This document shows, in pieces, positions 1 through 12,472 of a stretch of 64,000 nt of DNA. The notes under the pieces were generated by a model, which had not been told where the DNA came from, did no database searches, and saw only the letters and a program-made list of their open reading frames with translations. The DNA comes from Portulaca oleracea (Eukaryota > Streptophyta > Magnoliopsida > Caryophyllales > Portulacaceae). Every line of letters starts with the position of its first letter. Position 1 is the first letter of the stretch. The position numbers and the translations under genes are program-made. The stretch is taken from contig CM055873.1 in assembly GCA_029582165.1 (NCBI GenBank), positions 39,096,295-39,160,294 on the forward strand, given 5' to 3'.

Positions 1-30
1 TTGTTATTTCGTAAATTTTGGGAATAACAG

Positions 31-2762
31 GGTGCTCTGGCGCTGAGGGATCGCTCAGACGGGAGAGTTACTCTACAATATGGTCTTCAAGATCTTACTG
101 ATTCGCCACTTATCATTGAAAAGGTCCATTGTGAGGTAAGACCACATTTCACTAGACTTTATCATAATCTTCAATTTAACGTATACACTGTGCATAACTA
201 ATCCATGGTGACATTGACATAGTACCTTACGCCTAATCTAAATACGCCCGATTTAAACCAATTAACCCCTCCTCTAATGACACATTCGTTAATGTAGATC
301 ACAACTGGGCCAATAAGTGGCATTGATACACACACTACGGCTATCCGTGTGTTGGAGATGTTGTCACACTTTTCATGGGAGGCCAAGGTGGTGCTGACAA
401 TGGCAGCATTTGCTTTGACCTATGGAGACTTCTGGCTACTGGTCCAGATTTATGCTACAAACCCCCTGGCAAAATCCATGGCTCTTATCAAGGGGTTGCC
501 TACTGTTGTTGAGCATGTTGGAGCCTACAAGCGCCAGTTTGAAGCCATCAATAATCTCATCAGAAGCATGCTTGAGACTACCAAGTGTATTGTTGAGTTT
601 GGTGAGCTGCCCCTAAGCTACGTATCCACCGAGGATGCTGAAGTCAAGGCTGCCCTCAATCTTTTCCCGACTGCTGTTTACTGGGTTGTCAGAAGTGTTG
701 TTGCTGCTGCTACCCAAATTTCAATCTTAGCTAGCACAAGACTCGAGTAAGTTGAATTCAGTCACTATTATCATGGAACAACAATAATAACACCACCCGG
801 TGAGGGCTCAATAATGCTTTCATCCTTAACCAACGTTGCAATCTGTTTATATGTCATGCTTTTGAGAGCTTTGATTGAATCAGCAAAATTTCAACTAGAA
901 TTGCTGTCAACTTTTAGCAGAGGTATTAGGAAAAGCTTAAAGTAAAATGGGAGTTCTTGGTTCTAACATAACGGTTGGTTCAGATATGTGACAGCAACAA
1001 CAGAGGCATGGGAACTTTCCAATCATGCTCACAAGCTTAAAACAATCAGTGATCATCTCAGGCGTGTGTTAATCGCAATGTATAAGCTTGTAGGTCAGTC
1101 AGCACTCACCATTCTTCCACTTGTTTCTTTAAATATGAACACCATCCTGAGTCACATACTCAGAAAACTGAGCTCTAACACCAGAAACCATTGTCCACTG
1201 CAGATGAAAAGGTTGACGAAGAATTGTATAGAAAGATTAAAATTTTCATCTATGAAAAAGTGCATATGGATAACGTACCTGTGCTGAAGATCCTCATCAG
1301 TGAAGATGAGAGTGTGCCTCCACTATATGACTGTCAGGCTAAGAGAAGGGTGTGATAAATTAATTCAACGTTCTCAATCATATATGTTCATTATATTTTG
1401 CATTTTCAGATTTCATGACTTATCTTGGCAAATTCACAGGTCCATGTCGACGAGTTGAGGAGGAGAAATGTGTTACTACTCATATCAGGCCTGGACATCA
1501 CTCATGAAGAGCTGTATATACTTGAGCAAGCCTACACTGAATCGAGGACCCATGCATATGAGATTGTGTGGATTCCAGTGGTGGACCCATCCACCGAGTG
1601 GACTGATGCCTTGAGAGTTCAATTCGAGTCCCTACAGGCCTCGATGCCTTGGTATACCGTCCATGACCCTAAGATAATAAGGAAGGCGGTGATTAGGTTC
1701 TTCAGAAAGGACTGGCACTTCTATGGTAAGCCCATCCTTGTGGTGCTCGATCCTCAGGGAAGAGTTGTGAGTCCCAATGCAATCCACATGATGTGGATTT
1801 GGCAGAGCGATGCCTTTCCTTTTACAAGTGCAAGGGAGGAGGATCTCTGGCAGAAGCAAATTTGGAACCTTGAGCTGCTTGTCGATGCCATTGATCAAAA
1901 AATTCTAGAGTGGGTAAGTTTTTTCACCTCACAAATGTAGTGTACATAAGCAAGTGCCCACCTGAACTCCTTGAAACTCATGTTTGTTTCTACAAAACTA
2001 CATTTTGCTCTTGGGCTGGATCTTCTTATATATAGTTGGTTCTCAATAATTGAAGTGGAAGTTTTGATTGTGTCCCAACAGATAAGAGAAGGAAAGTACA
2101 TCATTCTGTATGGAGGGGACAATCTGAAATGGATCAGAGACTTCACAACGAGGGCGAAAAACATCGCCCGTGATCTACGAGTCCCTGTAGAGATGGTGTA
2201 TGTAGGGAAGAGCCATCACAAAGAAATGGTTCAGAAGTTGTGCTCAGCCATAGCAGTTGAGCAGCTAAGCCATTGCTGGCAGGACCCAAACCAGGTGTGG
2301 TATTTCTGGACAAGGCTCGAGAGCATGTTCCACTCCAAGATGCAGCTGGGGAGGCTGCGTGACCAAGCTGACATCACTCTGCAGGAGCTTCAGAGGCTTC
2401 AAAGCTTTGACAAGGGCCACGAAGGGTGGGCCATACTGGCCAAAGGGTCTGAGATCATTGTCAGTGCCCATGGCCGGCTAGCCCTGACTGTCCTCGAGGA
2501 CTACGAGAAGTGGGAGCAAAGGGCCAAGAAGGAAGGATTGCATGTCGGATTTTCTGGTCACTATAACGAGCTTTACATGAAGGAGTATATCTGTCAGAGG
2601 ATTGACTTCCCATTCACTGCTAGGATGCCTGACCACATGCTCTGCCCAGACTGCCGCCGAGAAATGCAGAGGTTCAAAACTTTCAGGTGCTGCCATGAAG
2701 ATGTCACACCTGCCCTACCTGGGGCCGAGAATTACCCCCCAGTTACTCCCTATGAGACCTGA
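31..2762 (+). CDS. SEO: Sieve-element occlusion (SEO) protein, 3' part of gene
   Basis: SEO proteins are phloem P-proteins that form filaments in sieve elements and help plug sieve plates after injury (family knowledge). Six exons join in phase with GT-AG junctions: 31-135 (least certain), 298-746, 984-1093, 1204-1349, 1440-1913 and 2082-2762, with stop TGA at 2760-2762. 654 residues are visible; full-length members are somewhat longer, so the start lies upstream of the window. Seen directly: the conserved segment LSHFSWEAKVVLTMAAFAL in exon 298-746; a thioredoxin-like stretch starting DELRRRNVLLLISGLDI in exon 1440-1913; and the cysteine-rich C-terminal motif CPDCRREM...FRCCH about 30 residues from the end. 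No stops or frameshifts were found, so it looks functional. It converges with the G3P dehydrogenase gene; about 1 kb separates the two stop codons. Confidence 0.93.
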
Positions 2763-3768
2763 GTCAGTATTTATTTAATCATGGTGTATGATTTGATTTG
2801 CCTACGTACAGATCAGATAATACACACTCAATTCTGCCTTGCTATCTATGTCTGTCCTGATGTCAGTTAGTGTCATAACTGTAATAAAGACCGTAAGGCT
2901 GAGATGCTGTCCTCAGCCATGTCAGTGTGGTATGTCCTTTGGTTTTGTATGGTTGTCCGAACAAAGGCTTCATCCCCTCTGTGTAACGATGGAGTCAGTT
3001 CTATTTTCATCATATAATAAAGTTGATGTTTAAATATCTCTACAGCTGAACCTAGCTGGTTTAAGATTCTTTTTGGTTAAATCTTCATGCAGGGAAACCA
3101 CTGTAGGTACTACAAAAATCAAATCTGACTTAATTTTAGTGTGGAAGATGCCATTAGATTCCAATCAGAATCCAAAACCAAATATCAATTCGACACCAAT
3201 ATGACAATCCCGACTACTATCCATGGCGGAGAATTCATATGACCCAGTTCAGAAGGAATTAAGGTGATTTCTAATCAGTACGGATTATAACATCTGAATA
3301 AAGGTCAAAGTTATTCAACATCAGCTCCACCTGCTTTCAACCTAACCAATTGCTCAATCAGAATCATTACAAACTAGAATGGCACCCAGCTTAAACTTGA
3401 AATGACTAGAAGCGAACTGATCTAACCTGAATACACTCTCAAGTGCTACTGTACCAGTAGTTTAAAGTCATGGTCAAGCCATACACAAAAGAAATCATCT
3501 GCTGTCATTCTGCATACTAGAGTCTACGTAATCTTTTTTGGACATGGGGCAAAATGAGGACATTGTTTATTTGATTCATACTGAGTCCTATTCGCTCAGT
3601 CATGCAAAAATGCACCAAAAGCTTTGCATGGAAGAATCACATGATGGCACCATCAACAGCCACCATCTTGTTCGTAACGGCCACATCCAAATTTTTCCTG
3701 TTGGAAGCTTTTCAGTTTTCTGAAGGTAATGAAAAACTAGGCTGTTGAGTCCTCTGGTGGGAAAGTGG
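2763..3768. other. Intergenic space between two convergent genes, holding both 3' UTRs
   Basis: No coding region is seen. AATAAA signals at 2883-2888 and 3016-3021 are candidates for the SEO poly(A) site. The rest, up to 3768, should include the 3' UTR of the minus-strand dehydrogenase gene. Short open frames here show no family similarity. Confidence 0.6.
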
Positions 3769-6700
3769 TCACGCCAAATGAGGTTCATTACAGGTTATGA
3801 TGGCAGAAACTGGTCTAGTACCGTTGCAAATCTCATGTATTGTCCTGAAGAGGGGGAACAATTCAAGCCACTGGTTCTTTTGCAAGACTTCATAAACCTC
3901 TTCTGCTGTCAAGACACCCTTCCAAATTGAAGAAAATATTAACTTTAAAGCTTTGATGAACTATAAAATACCAACAACAACACAGAGACATCCATTGCCC
4001 AAACAACATTTAACAAAGTAGTTTGATTAATGTTGTTAATGAAGAAGAAAATAAATAAGCATGCAAAGGCATAAGCTTGGGGGAAAAAAGGGGGGGGGGG
4101 GTTGGAACCTTCAAGAACTTATTTTGCTTGTTGCATTGAGGTTCCTTTATCCTCTAATCAAGCAAGGATCGCTGCAGATCTCTTTCAAACTCCAATGATG
4201 AAGAATTAGCAAAAACAAACAAGAATCAAAGGTGAAAGAAGTAACGTAAAGGGTTCACCATTGAACTCAAAAGGATGGTAAGCAAGTGCATTTAGGTAAC
4301 CTTCCAATTGCACAAGTTTTTGATCAATCCAGAGAACACTCTTGGTGCATGAAACCATAATCATCAAATAATAAGTTTTGAGAAGCCTATGAAATCTGAG
4401 CCTACAAATTGACACACTTGGAAAGTCAATTATCATAGAGGGTGTCTGAGGCTCTGAGCAAGTGTCTAACGGTACCTTGTCACTATTGAGCCACAGTGAG
4501 TTCTCAAGTTTGGCCAGCAGTTCACATCAACTGCAAGGTATTATAATAACCTCCAATTTTTGTTGCGAATGGAACATGCACTCCCTCCATCACAAGTTGC
4601 ATGATATTCTTGAAAATTATTACGTCACTTTTTTTTTTCTATAGCTTCCGTGGATGTGTTCATTCTTATTTCTTAGTTCTGCTGACAAATCTCTCAACCA
4701 GAAAAAGGAGGGAAGAAAGACGATTTCGTGCTTGAAGCTAGTGTCTATCTAGCCTTCACATTCAACAATATACATTTGGTTCCATAACCAATGACCGAAA
4801 TGCGAAGAATATATCGACATTCAATAAAGAAGACAGCAAATGTCGGTACTTTCACCTGTAATTTCTGGCCCTTCAACATCTCTTCTTCTAGGTCCCCAAA
4901 GGACCTGCACAAAAGTTCATGTTACCCATTGGTCAATAAATCTTCAACTCCAAAAAGTCAAGACTCACAGCCTACTCAGGAGAATAAAGCCATTAATTCT
5001 TCAACCTTTGTCCTCTATTGATGGAAAATGCCTCAGCAACTTTCCTATTTCTTCCTGCAACTGCATAACCCAAATAAGACAGGATGAAATAAGAAATTAC
5101 TGAAATCTAAAGTAAAGTCACCAAACTGCTTGCTTACAGCATGTAGCAATGAGATCAGCCACTCCACAACTCTCGAAGAATGTATCATCCTTAACTGTTG
5201 GGAACAGTCGCTTAGAAAAGGCCCTCATTTCATTCAAGCCAATTCTTACAATTGCTGCCTAACCACAAAGGAGAGAGAAAAGTAAATAGAAAGGAGAACT
5301 TTTCATCTTCAGCTGAAATAACACATGTCTGTATAGGCTAGGAGACATATACAAGTTGTTTTAGCCTTAAACCCTTATACAGCTATACAACCATCTCTTT
5401 CTTACCAGTCAATCAAAATTTACCGATTCAAAACTTGCATCATGATAAAGATAATGCAATTACCAAAGTTATCAGTTGCACATTAGCTACAAAACCATTC
5501 TATCTCAGTCTATGCCTGCCGAGCATTAAAACTTTAAAGGAATCAGATTCTTAATGCAAAATCTGCTCACCTTTGTGTTGATCCCCATATTTAAACCATC
5601 GACAAATCCTGATCACAAACACATATGATCATTTTCCACGTTAAAATTAGAATACGTAATGGATTTAGGCAGCTGTAACTGTAAATTGAACAACAAACCT
5701 GCAGCTATGGCCACAACATTTTTCAGTGTACCACATAGCTCGACCCCTTCCACATCTTGGACCTATTATGCAAAACAACTAGATATTAAACCGAGACTAT
5801 ATTTTCTACCCTTTTCTAATAACAATCACCGGAAAGGTTATGATGAAATAATCAAAGACTGCTCATAAATAATCACACAACTCCCATATATACATTGCTA
5901 ATTTTTATTTAATGACCTTAAACTTGTCTTATTATTGTTGGATTTTAAATATAAGAACACACCATACAAAACAGTTGTGCAACTATATTAACTCACGGCT
6001 CTGTCTATCAAAAAAAAAAAAGAAAAAAAAAGGAACTCACTGCTGTGACTGCAAAATAAGGTGTGCTAAATAGTCGAGCCCACCTCTCAGCAACCTCAAT
6101 ATTTCCCCTATAACCAAGTGTTGCTTCGCTAAATTTCTCTTCAGCAATCTACAAAGCGAAAGTCAGATCTACTTTATACAAACGTTTGAAGGTCAAATAT
6201 CAATGAGATTATTAGTGTAAAAGGACATTGAGGAATTAGTTTGGTTACCTCATGTGCAATATTTGCCCCCATTAGGACGCAACAATCAATTCCAAGGTTT
6301 TCAGAGATTAAGGAAGAGATCATGTGTGGACCTTCTGCCTTGACCTCCATGCCTTTGATCAATGAAATAGCTTCTACGCCCTTGTTTATCTTGCCAACCA
6401 ATCTTTTGCAGACATCCTCAACAAATTGATGTGGGGTTACAAATACCAGCATATTTGCATCTTTCACTGCATAAATTGGGTCATTTAGCCCATAGATCAG
6501 ATATTTTGATTCAAAATCAACAAAGTACCATGCATAATATGATTTTGAATATTTTCCCAAGTTCTACCACCAAGTTTATTGTCTCATTTCTGAAAACAAG
6601 ACTTGCTTTTGGAGTTAGCTGGAAATAGTTTAGCATTCAGCTACTTCACGATTTCATTATTGAATTCAAAGGTCAAGGTATCAGCTATCACGGAGACCTA

Positions 6701-7041
6701 TGAAGCAGGACAATTCTGTTAGCCTCGCATATCTGTTTCAGACATGTATCCAACACCGACACTCTCGGATACTCCCCAGACACGTGTCGGACACGCGTAA
6801 AACATGTCCTTTGAATAAGTATCAAAATAAATATCCGACACTTGGAGTACTCATAGTGGACACGTGAATCCCAGCCTTCGGACACTTCCAAATCCATTAT
6901 GGGCATCACATTTTCAAGTAGCCTACCTCCAAGGACATCCTCAACTATGATATCCTTTTATCAATACATCATTGTTCTTGCCTGCTACTTTAACATCTTA
7001 CACATACCTTTGTCTCTCTTTTACATAACTTTGTCATCCAT

Positions 7042-7111
<70 letters not shown>

Positions 7112-8252
7112 TGTAGTTTTAGAATTCATAAACTATTAGACAAAGGGCTTTTGGACGTCAATAATACCAACTTTGGGGGTATTGAATACTAATAATACAA
7201 AACTATTTTCTTGGACACTAGCAGTACCAACTATCGACCTATTTTCTTCCAATACTACACTGCCGAGTTGTTATGGTTTTAACTCATCGAAAAGATGATG
7301 TGGCTCCATAATGCGTGACATAGAAGGCATGTTAGTGTCCACGTCAACATTTTCTACCCAAGCTCCGCCTTCCACGTCACACATTATGAAGTCACGTCAT
7401 CTTTCCGATGAGTTAAAACCATAACAATTCGCAGGTGTACTGTTGGAGGGAAATAGATCGATGGTTGGTAATGCTAGTGTCCAAGAAAATAGTTTGTATT
7501 ATTAGTCTCCAATACCCCCAAAGTTGATATTATTGACATCCAATAGTCATTAGAGAAAACTTAATTATTAACAAACAGTTTCAAAATAGAAATTGATATT
7601 TCATGAAGTACTATATAAAATCAGGGTATGTGACAGACTATGTGACAAACATAATTATTAACTACGTGTCATGTCCTTATTTTTTTTCAAAAATCGTGTG
7701 TCCCTTTGTCCATGTCATGTCGTACCCGTATCTCATGTCTGAGCACGTGCTTCTTAGACAAAGATGCATACTTCTCTACTTTATGCACTGTGGAGGACTC
7801 GTTATGATGCCTCAACTGAAGTCAGTTCAATAATGAGTAATACAGACAAAATCACCATCCGGAAAAGAATAGCAGTGTTTAATCCTGAAATAAATGTTAC
7901 ATCAGCAACTGCTAAATAAGCTTTTTTTTTTTTTTGGCATAGGAGATGCTAAAAATGGGCAAGTTGACAAAGTGAAAACCAAATTTTCAGTAGGGTTAGA
8001 CAGTGAGCAATACAGTGACTAATTGATCGCCATCTACGGTAGCAAACTTACATGCCATAAAAGCACTACATTACAAATTGAGAACTGAAACAACTACCCC
8101 AACTTACAAGAACAAGGCCAGAGTACAATTTCAGGGGCAGAAATAAACATATACCTGAGTTATCAAGGTCTGGATCAGCTATGACATTTTTACCAAGTTT
8201 TATACCAGGAAGATACTTCACATTTACCTAGAAAGAAAACCCCAAATCAGAA

Positions 8253-8285
<33 letters not shown>

Positions 8286-8664
8286 CATAATAATAATAAT
8301 AATAATTAACTCCCATATTCCATATAATCTAAAGCTAATTCTTACATTAGTTTGGTTGATAACGGTGGACAATTTCTCTCCTCCGGACAATGTTTCATCA
8401 TACACCCACATCCTAACTTCATCTGAATCATCCAAACAAAAATAAAAGAGGGGGCAGTCAAAATCGGCTCTCGAAAACCTTCCCGTAGTTTCGAAAATTG
8501 AATGCTAGAGTAATGATAAAAGCATTAGCGAATGACTAATACATAATACCATGAAAATCGCTGTTTTTGAGGGTGTTGGATGCGATGAGCTTGGCTGCGA
8601 CGCTGCCCCAATTGCCACTGCCAAGAACAGTAACTTTATACATTTGCTTGATACCGTCCTTCAT
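3769..8664 (-). CDS. GPDH: Glycerol-3-phosphate dehydrogenase [NAD+], complete, 11 exons
   Basis: Interconverts dihydroxyacetone phosphate and sn-glycerol 3-phosphate with NAD(H), supplying glycerolipid backbones. Exons in transcript order: 8664-8550, 8422-8346, 8227-8155, 6466-6249, 6148-6041, 5762-5699, 5608-5571, 5258-5138, 5060-5006, 4904-4856 and 3918-3769. The total is 1068 nt, or 355 residues plus TGA at 3769-3771. All junctions are GT-AG and in phase. Seen: Rossmann motif GSGNWG (residues 15-20), VTPHQF (98-103), the CGTLKN segment with the expected catalytic lysine (about K211), and [10 protein letters not shown] (274-283), whose Arg/Asn bind substrate in relatives. ATG 8664 is the first in-frame ATG after an in-frame stop; ATG 8643 is the alternative. 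The model has no obvious plastid transit peptide, so it is probably cytosolic. The C-terminal tail departs from the family pattern. The most similar type I recall is the Cuphea-like NAD-G3PDH. Intron 3 (6467-8154) carries an AT microsatellite and a foldback element. Confidence 0.93.
4090..4101. repeat. G12 homopolymer tract
   Basis: Twelve consecutive G on the plus strand, inside the last intron of the dehydrogenase gene; it reads as a C run in that transcript. Confidence 0.95.
6690..6890. repeat. Degenerate dispersed repeat rich in ACACGTGTC/GGACACG
   Basis: Several near-palindromic copies of cggacacg, tccgacac and acacgtgt are crowded into about 200 bp of intron 3 of the dehydrogenase gene. 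A looser version occurs at 59766-59900. It looks like an old dispersed repeat; its class is not identified. Confidence 0.4.
7039..7110. repeat. (AT)n/(AC)n compound microsatellite
   Basis: A long run of AT dinucleotides followed by a short run of AC, inside intron 3 of the dehydrogenase gene. Confidence 0.95.
7146..7548. mobile_element. Foldback MITE with repeat-built arms (copy 1)
   Basis: The left arm (ggacgtcaataataccaac..., then ggacactagcagtaccaac) is matched as reverse complement by the right arm (...ggtaatgctagtgtcc, ...gatattattgacatcc). The arms run inward to a second inverted pair around gagttaaaaccataacaa. No coding capacity. It lies in intron 3 of the dehydrogenase gene. No target duplication could be fixed with confidence, though ATTAG occurs on both sides. 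Confidence 0.75.
8257..8307. repeat. (AAT)n microsatellite
   Basis: Uninterrupted AAT/ATA trinucleotides with one C interruption, in intron 2 of the dehydrogenase gene. Confidence 0.95.
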
Positions 8665-8837
8665 GCATGTAATACAATGCACAGAGGCAGATGATTCAAC
8701 AGCGAGTATAGTGGCAAAGAGGAAAATTTGTTCTTGATTTGCTTCTTTTGGATTGTGGGCGGTGAATCAAGCAGTGATCAATCAGCCAAAAAGCAAAGTA
8801 CACTAGAATTTTTGGGAACTAGGGCCTTCGATTAATC

Positions 8838-9434
8838 AGTAAATTACATTTATTTTATCAAACATTTCTACTAATAATTTATACATTTATTCATGTATTT
8901 AAATCTTCTAAGATATTGTATATTTTAGATATTGTATATTTGACTGTTATTGGATTTTCCGACGAACATCAAAAAGATAAATATGAATTAACATTTTTAC
9001 CCTTAATATTAATTCATATGACTTTCAATTAAACATGAATTGACATTTTTACCCTAATATTAATTCATATGACATTTAAATCACATCATTTTCTCTACTT
9101 TATTTCTTCGAAACTCAGTCCCTCCCCATTCTGAAAATGAAAACTCTTATAAAATATCTTATAAAATATCAAGGGTGAAAAATCAATTATGATGGAAGAA
9201 ATGTCTTATAATGAAAATGAAAAATGAAAAAGAATTAATATCAAGGGTAAATATGTCAATTTATATTTATCTTTTTAATGTTCGCCGGAAAATTCAACAA
9301 AAGTCAAATATAAAATATTTTAGGAGGTTAAATATATAAACACTTAATGTCAGATAAGCTAAAAGTTATTTCATAAATGTCAGATGTGTAAAAATTATTA
9401 TCACCAATGTCAGGTGACGTAAATGTAATTTACT
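8838..9434. mobile_element. Foldback element upstream of the dehydrogenase start codon
   Basis: The outer ends agtaaattacattta (from 8838) and taaatgtaatttact (to 9434) are inverted copies. Inner pairs also match, such as ccgacgaacatcaaaaagataaa with tttatctttttaatgttcgccgg. About 597 bp, non-coding, AT-rich. It begins about 170 bp upstream of ATG 8664, so it occupies promoter territory of that gene. Confidence 0.75.
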
Positions 9435-9494
9435 CTTCCATTAAATTAAGTCCTTGCTCATGTTGTGAGTAGTTAATGACATGGTAAAAATATA

Positions 9495-9759
9495 CTCCCT
9501 CGTCTCTTTTGAAGTGTCAAATAAACTAATTTTAGAATACCAATGTGTCTTGGAAATAGAGTGAAAAAAATTATATATGGACAAGTATATCCCTCATTAA
9601 GAAAAAGAGATGAATAAAGAAAAATTTTAAAAGATAAAATAAAAATCTCTTACATTAATAAGGGTAATATGGGTACTTTAGTTATTAAAAATGTAAAATT
9701 GACCATAAAAAGGGACAAGATAGTTAAGAAAATTGACACTCATTAAGGGACCAAGGGAG
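9495..9759. mobile_element. Stowaway-like MITE
   Basis: Ends CTCCCTCGTCTC and (inverted) CTCCCTTGGTCC, flanked by TA at 9493-9494 and 9760-9761. 265 bp, non-coding. The CTCCCTC ends and TA duplication are typical of Stowaway/mariner MITEs. Confidence 0.85.
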
Positions 9760-9761
9760 TA

Positions 9762-10044
9762 ATAAAAAAACATAATAATTGGAAGGTACCCTTAGTTGCC
9801 TAAATTATTTTTAAATCCTTGTGTTACTAAAATATAATTTTAAGATATTCTACAATTTAAGTTAATAATTTTTGGGTGATAAATTCAATGATTTGAACAT
9901 ATTTGGTGAGGTTTTGGTCGCAAATTGCTTGATATTGTTTATTGTCGGTGAACGTCAATACTTAAAAAGCGATGAACACTCAAGTAGTCCACGTAACCTC
10001 ACAAAAACATGCTTAAATCACTGAATTTGTCCTATAACAATTGT
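9762..10044. other. AT-rich spacer
   Basis: No feature recognised between the MITE and the LTR element. Confidence 0.5.
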
Positions 10045-10842
10045 TGTTGGAAATATTTCAAGAGTATAAGAAGATTATATAGCATAAGGAATCGTGTGGA
10101 ACAAGTATAAGGATTATATAAGATAAACATCAAGAATATAATCAACACGGATGAGTTTGAGACCAACAAAGATCGTGTAGGTCTCCAGAGAGCAAGAAAA
10201 ACCATTCTGGGCTCAACACGGATCGTGTTGAGGCAACACGGACTGTGTTGCTCCCAACACGGACCGTGTTGATCCAACACGGACCGTGTTGAATACCAGA
10301 ATATGTTTTTAATGCTAACGACTATATAATCTTAAATATTAAGTTTATAATATTAATATTAAGCTCGGTATTAAGATCCAACAACTATATTAGTTGACCA
10401 AGTCAAGGTCATAATCCATCATTAAGGACCTTAATTATGCCTTTGACTAAGGGGTGTAATTAGGGTTGGATTAGGTGTGGAAGTCTCCTATAAATAGGAG
10501 CCATTCCCAAGCCCTTTGAGATAATCACAAACATCTATTCTATTCTATAATCACATCCTCTCAAATATAGGCTGCAGCTATACTTGAGAGAATCAAGTGA
10601 GAAACCTATGTCTTAAGTGCGACAAGAGCTAAGTTTTATCCCTTTGAACATTTACGGTACAGTAAATAGTTCTTAAGGAAAATGAGTATAAGACCATGAC
10701 TCTTAGCGTTATCCAAATAAGTCAAGTTAACCATTTGGTTATTAAGTTCAATCTCCGTCTTGTCACATGTACCGCTAGAAGATCAAGATACCAAGAGAAG
10801 ATGATGAAGATTCAAGTCGTTGTCAAACATCATTTTCCAACA
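10045..10842 (+). repeat. 5' LTR of the 10045 element
   Basis: 798 bp, TGTTGG...CCAACA. Contains four imperfect copies of CAACACGGACCGTGTTG at 10214, 10234, 10255 and 10275, and a TATA-like tataaatagg near 10490. It is followed by atcttaagaactat, identical to the start of the leader of the Copia element at 24845. Confidence 0.9.
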
Positions 10843-12472
10843 ATCTTAAGAACTATATTACGAGACAAGATTGGAGGAGGCTGAGAGTTGGACTTCCAAG
10901 ATTCAAGAGGGATTACAAAGATAAGTAATTTATATTCTACAAGTTTATTAGTATCAATTTTCATATAAGTTTATTAAGTTTTTTTGAGCAAGTTTAATGA
11001 TTAAAAGTTTATTAATCATTTGTTTATCTATATGTGTTTTATATACATGAGAAATTGATACAAAAGTGTGGCAATACAAGTACAAGGTATAGATGTTCAT
11101 GATGGGAATTGTTGCTCGATTATGCAATAATGTTTACATGGATTAAGGGCAAGGTAACAACAAGGCATTTACAAGGAGGTCAAAGGTAATTAAGTTGTTT
11201 ATTTGGGGGTTATATGCATGTGCATTGACCATGTTTAAGTTGCCTCTTAATACTATCAAGTTAATACCAATGAATATGTTTTATTACCTTTGACATGTTT
11301 AATTGGTTTATAAGAATTGCCATCAAGGATAAGTGTATTGAAATTCCATGATAAGATAGTTGTTGATGGATGGTGCAAGAAAAAGTCAAAATAAGTATTT
11401 ATTTATTTATTTATATTATTAAATGCACCATTGAACACCTACATAAGTTACAAGTATATTTAGCCATATGTTTTAAGTTGGCTATGATATTAAGTTATAT
11501 GGAAGTTTCATACTAGTAATAAGGATGATATTATTACCATTAAAATATTTCTTGGTTGGATGTTTTAAGTTACAAGTTTTTAAGGTGTTTAATGTGGAAA
11601 TTCATTGTGGCAAGATTATATTTTGCTTCTTATAATCTGAATTTTTCCATGTTTATTCACATGTTTAAGTATCCTTAAGTTTATTCCGCCAAAATTGTTT
11701 TTGATATTAATATGAAGGATGAGTACTAGTTGATTAGACCTTTTATTAATATCATGTTTGGAAATCTTGTTCCATGTTTATAAGTGATAGGTATGAATGA
11801 TTTCATACTTAATGTTTTGCCTATTGTTATTCAAGTATTGTTTAATAGCATGATTAACAAGTTAATTTTATGTTTAAGTTTGAAGCATGAAAATAGAATA
11901 TAAGTATTGGCAAAAGTATTATGTTTCTAATTTATAAGTTATAAGTTGCCATGAAATTCTATTTGGTTATCTCAAGTTTATGATTCTATTCTTGATGATT
12001 GAAATAAGTTTATGCAATTGAAAGTCAAATATGAATTTGTTATTAAGATAGGCTTTGCATATAAGTGTAATTTTTATGAGAATTATTTGAATGCATACAA
12101 GTGGCTTGTTTATTGATTTAAGAAATCCACTATAAGTTGTGTGCATTGAGGTTCAAATTTATATTATTATCATGAGTATATTTTTATTATGCTTATAAGT
12201 ATTGTAATAAGAAAAGCAAAATAAATTTTTATTATCATTATTTTACAAGTACATATATATGTGATTATATATGTGGATAAGTTATTGGCAGCATTATGTG
12301 GTTATTAAGATGAAATAGCAAGTTTGTGTACAAGAAGCCATATAAGTAATTATATATGAGAAATCATATGTGATTTATTTTGTACAAGTTTATAAATGGC
12401 TAATATAATTTCATAGATATTGGAAATATAAGAGTACACAAGTTAATAAGAAAGAAAAAGGATTAATCATGT
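10843..12472. other. Non-coding internal region (left part) of the LTR element
   Basis: AT-rich and packed with AAGT-containing words such as ataagt, aagttta and caagt. No protein similarity is seen in any frame. Confidence 0.7.

Noticed and set aside
6899..7192. Open frame of 97 codons
   Set aside because: Made largely of an AT microsatellite (YIYIYI) within an intron.
8247..8435. Exon 2 of the dehydrogenase extended into poly-isoleucine
   Set aside because: The extension is the AAT microsatellite read past the donor site at 8345-8344.
10214..10291. Palindromes as transcription terminators
   Set aside because: Bacterial-type terminators are not relevant in plant nuclear LTRs, and no T run follows.
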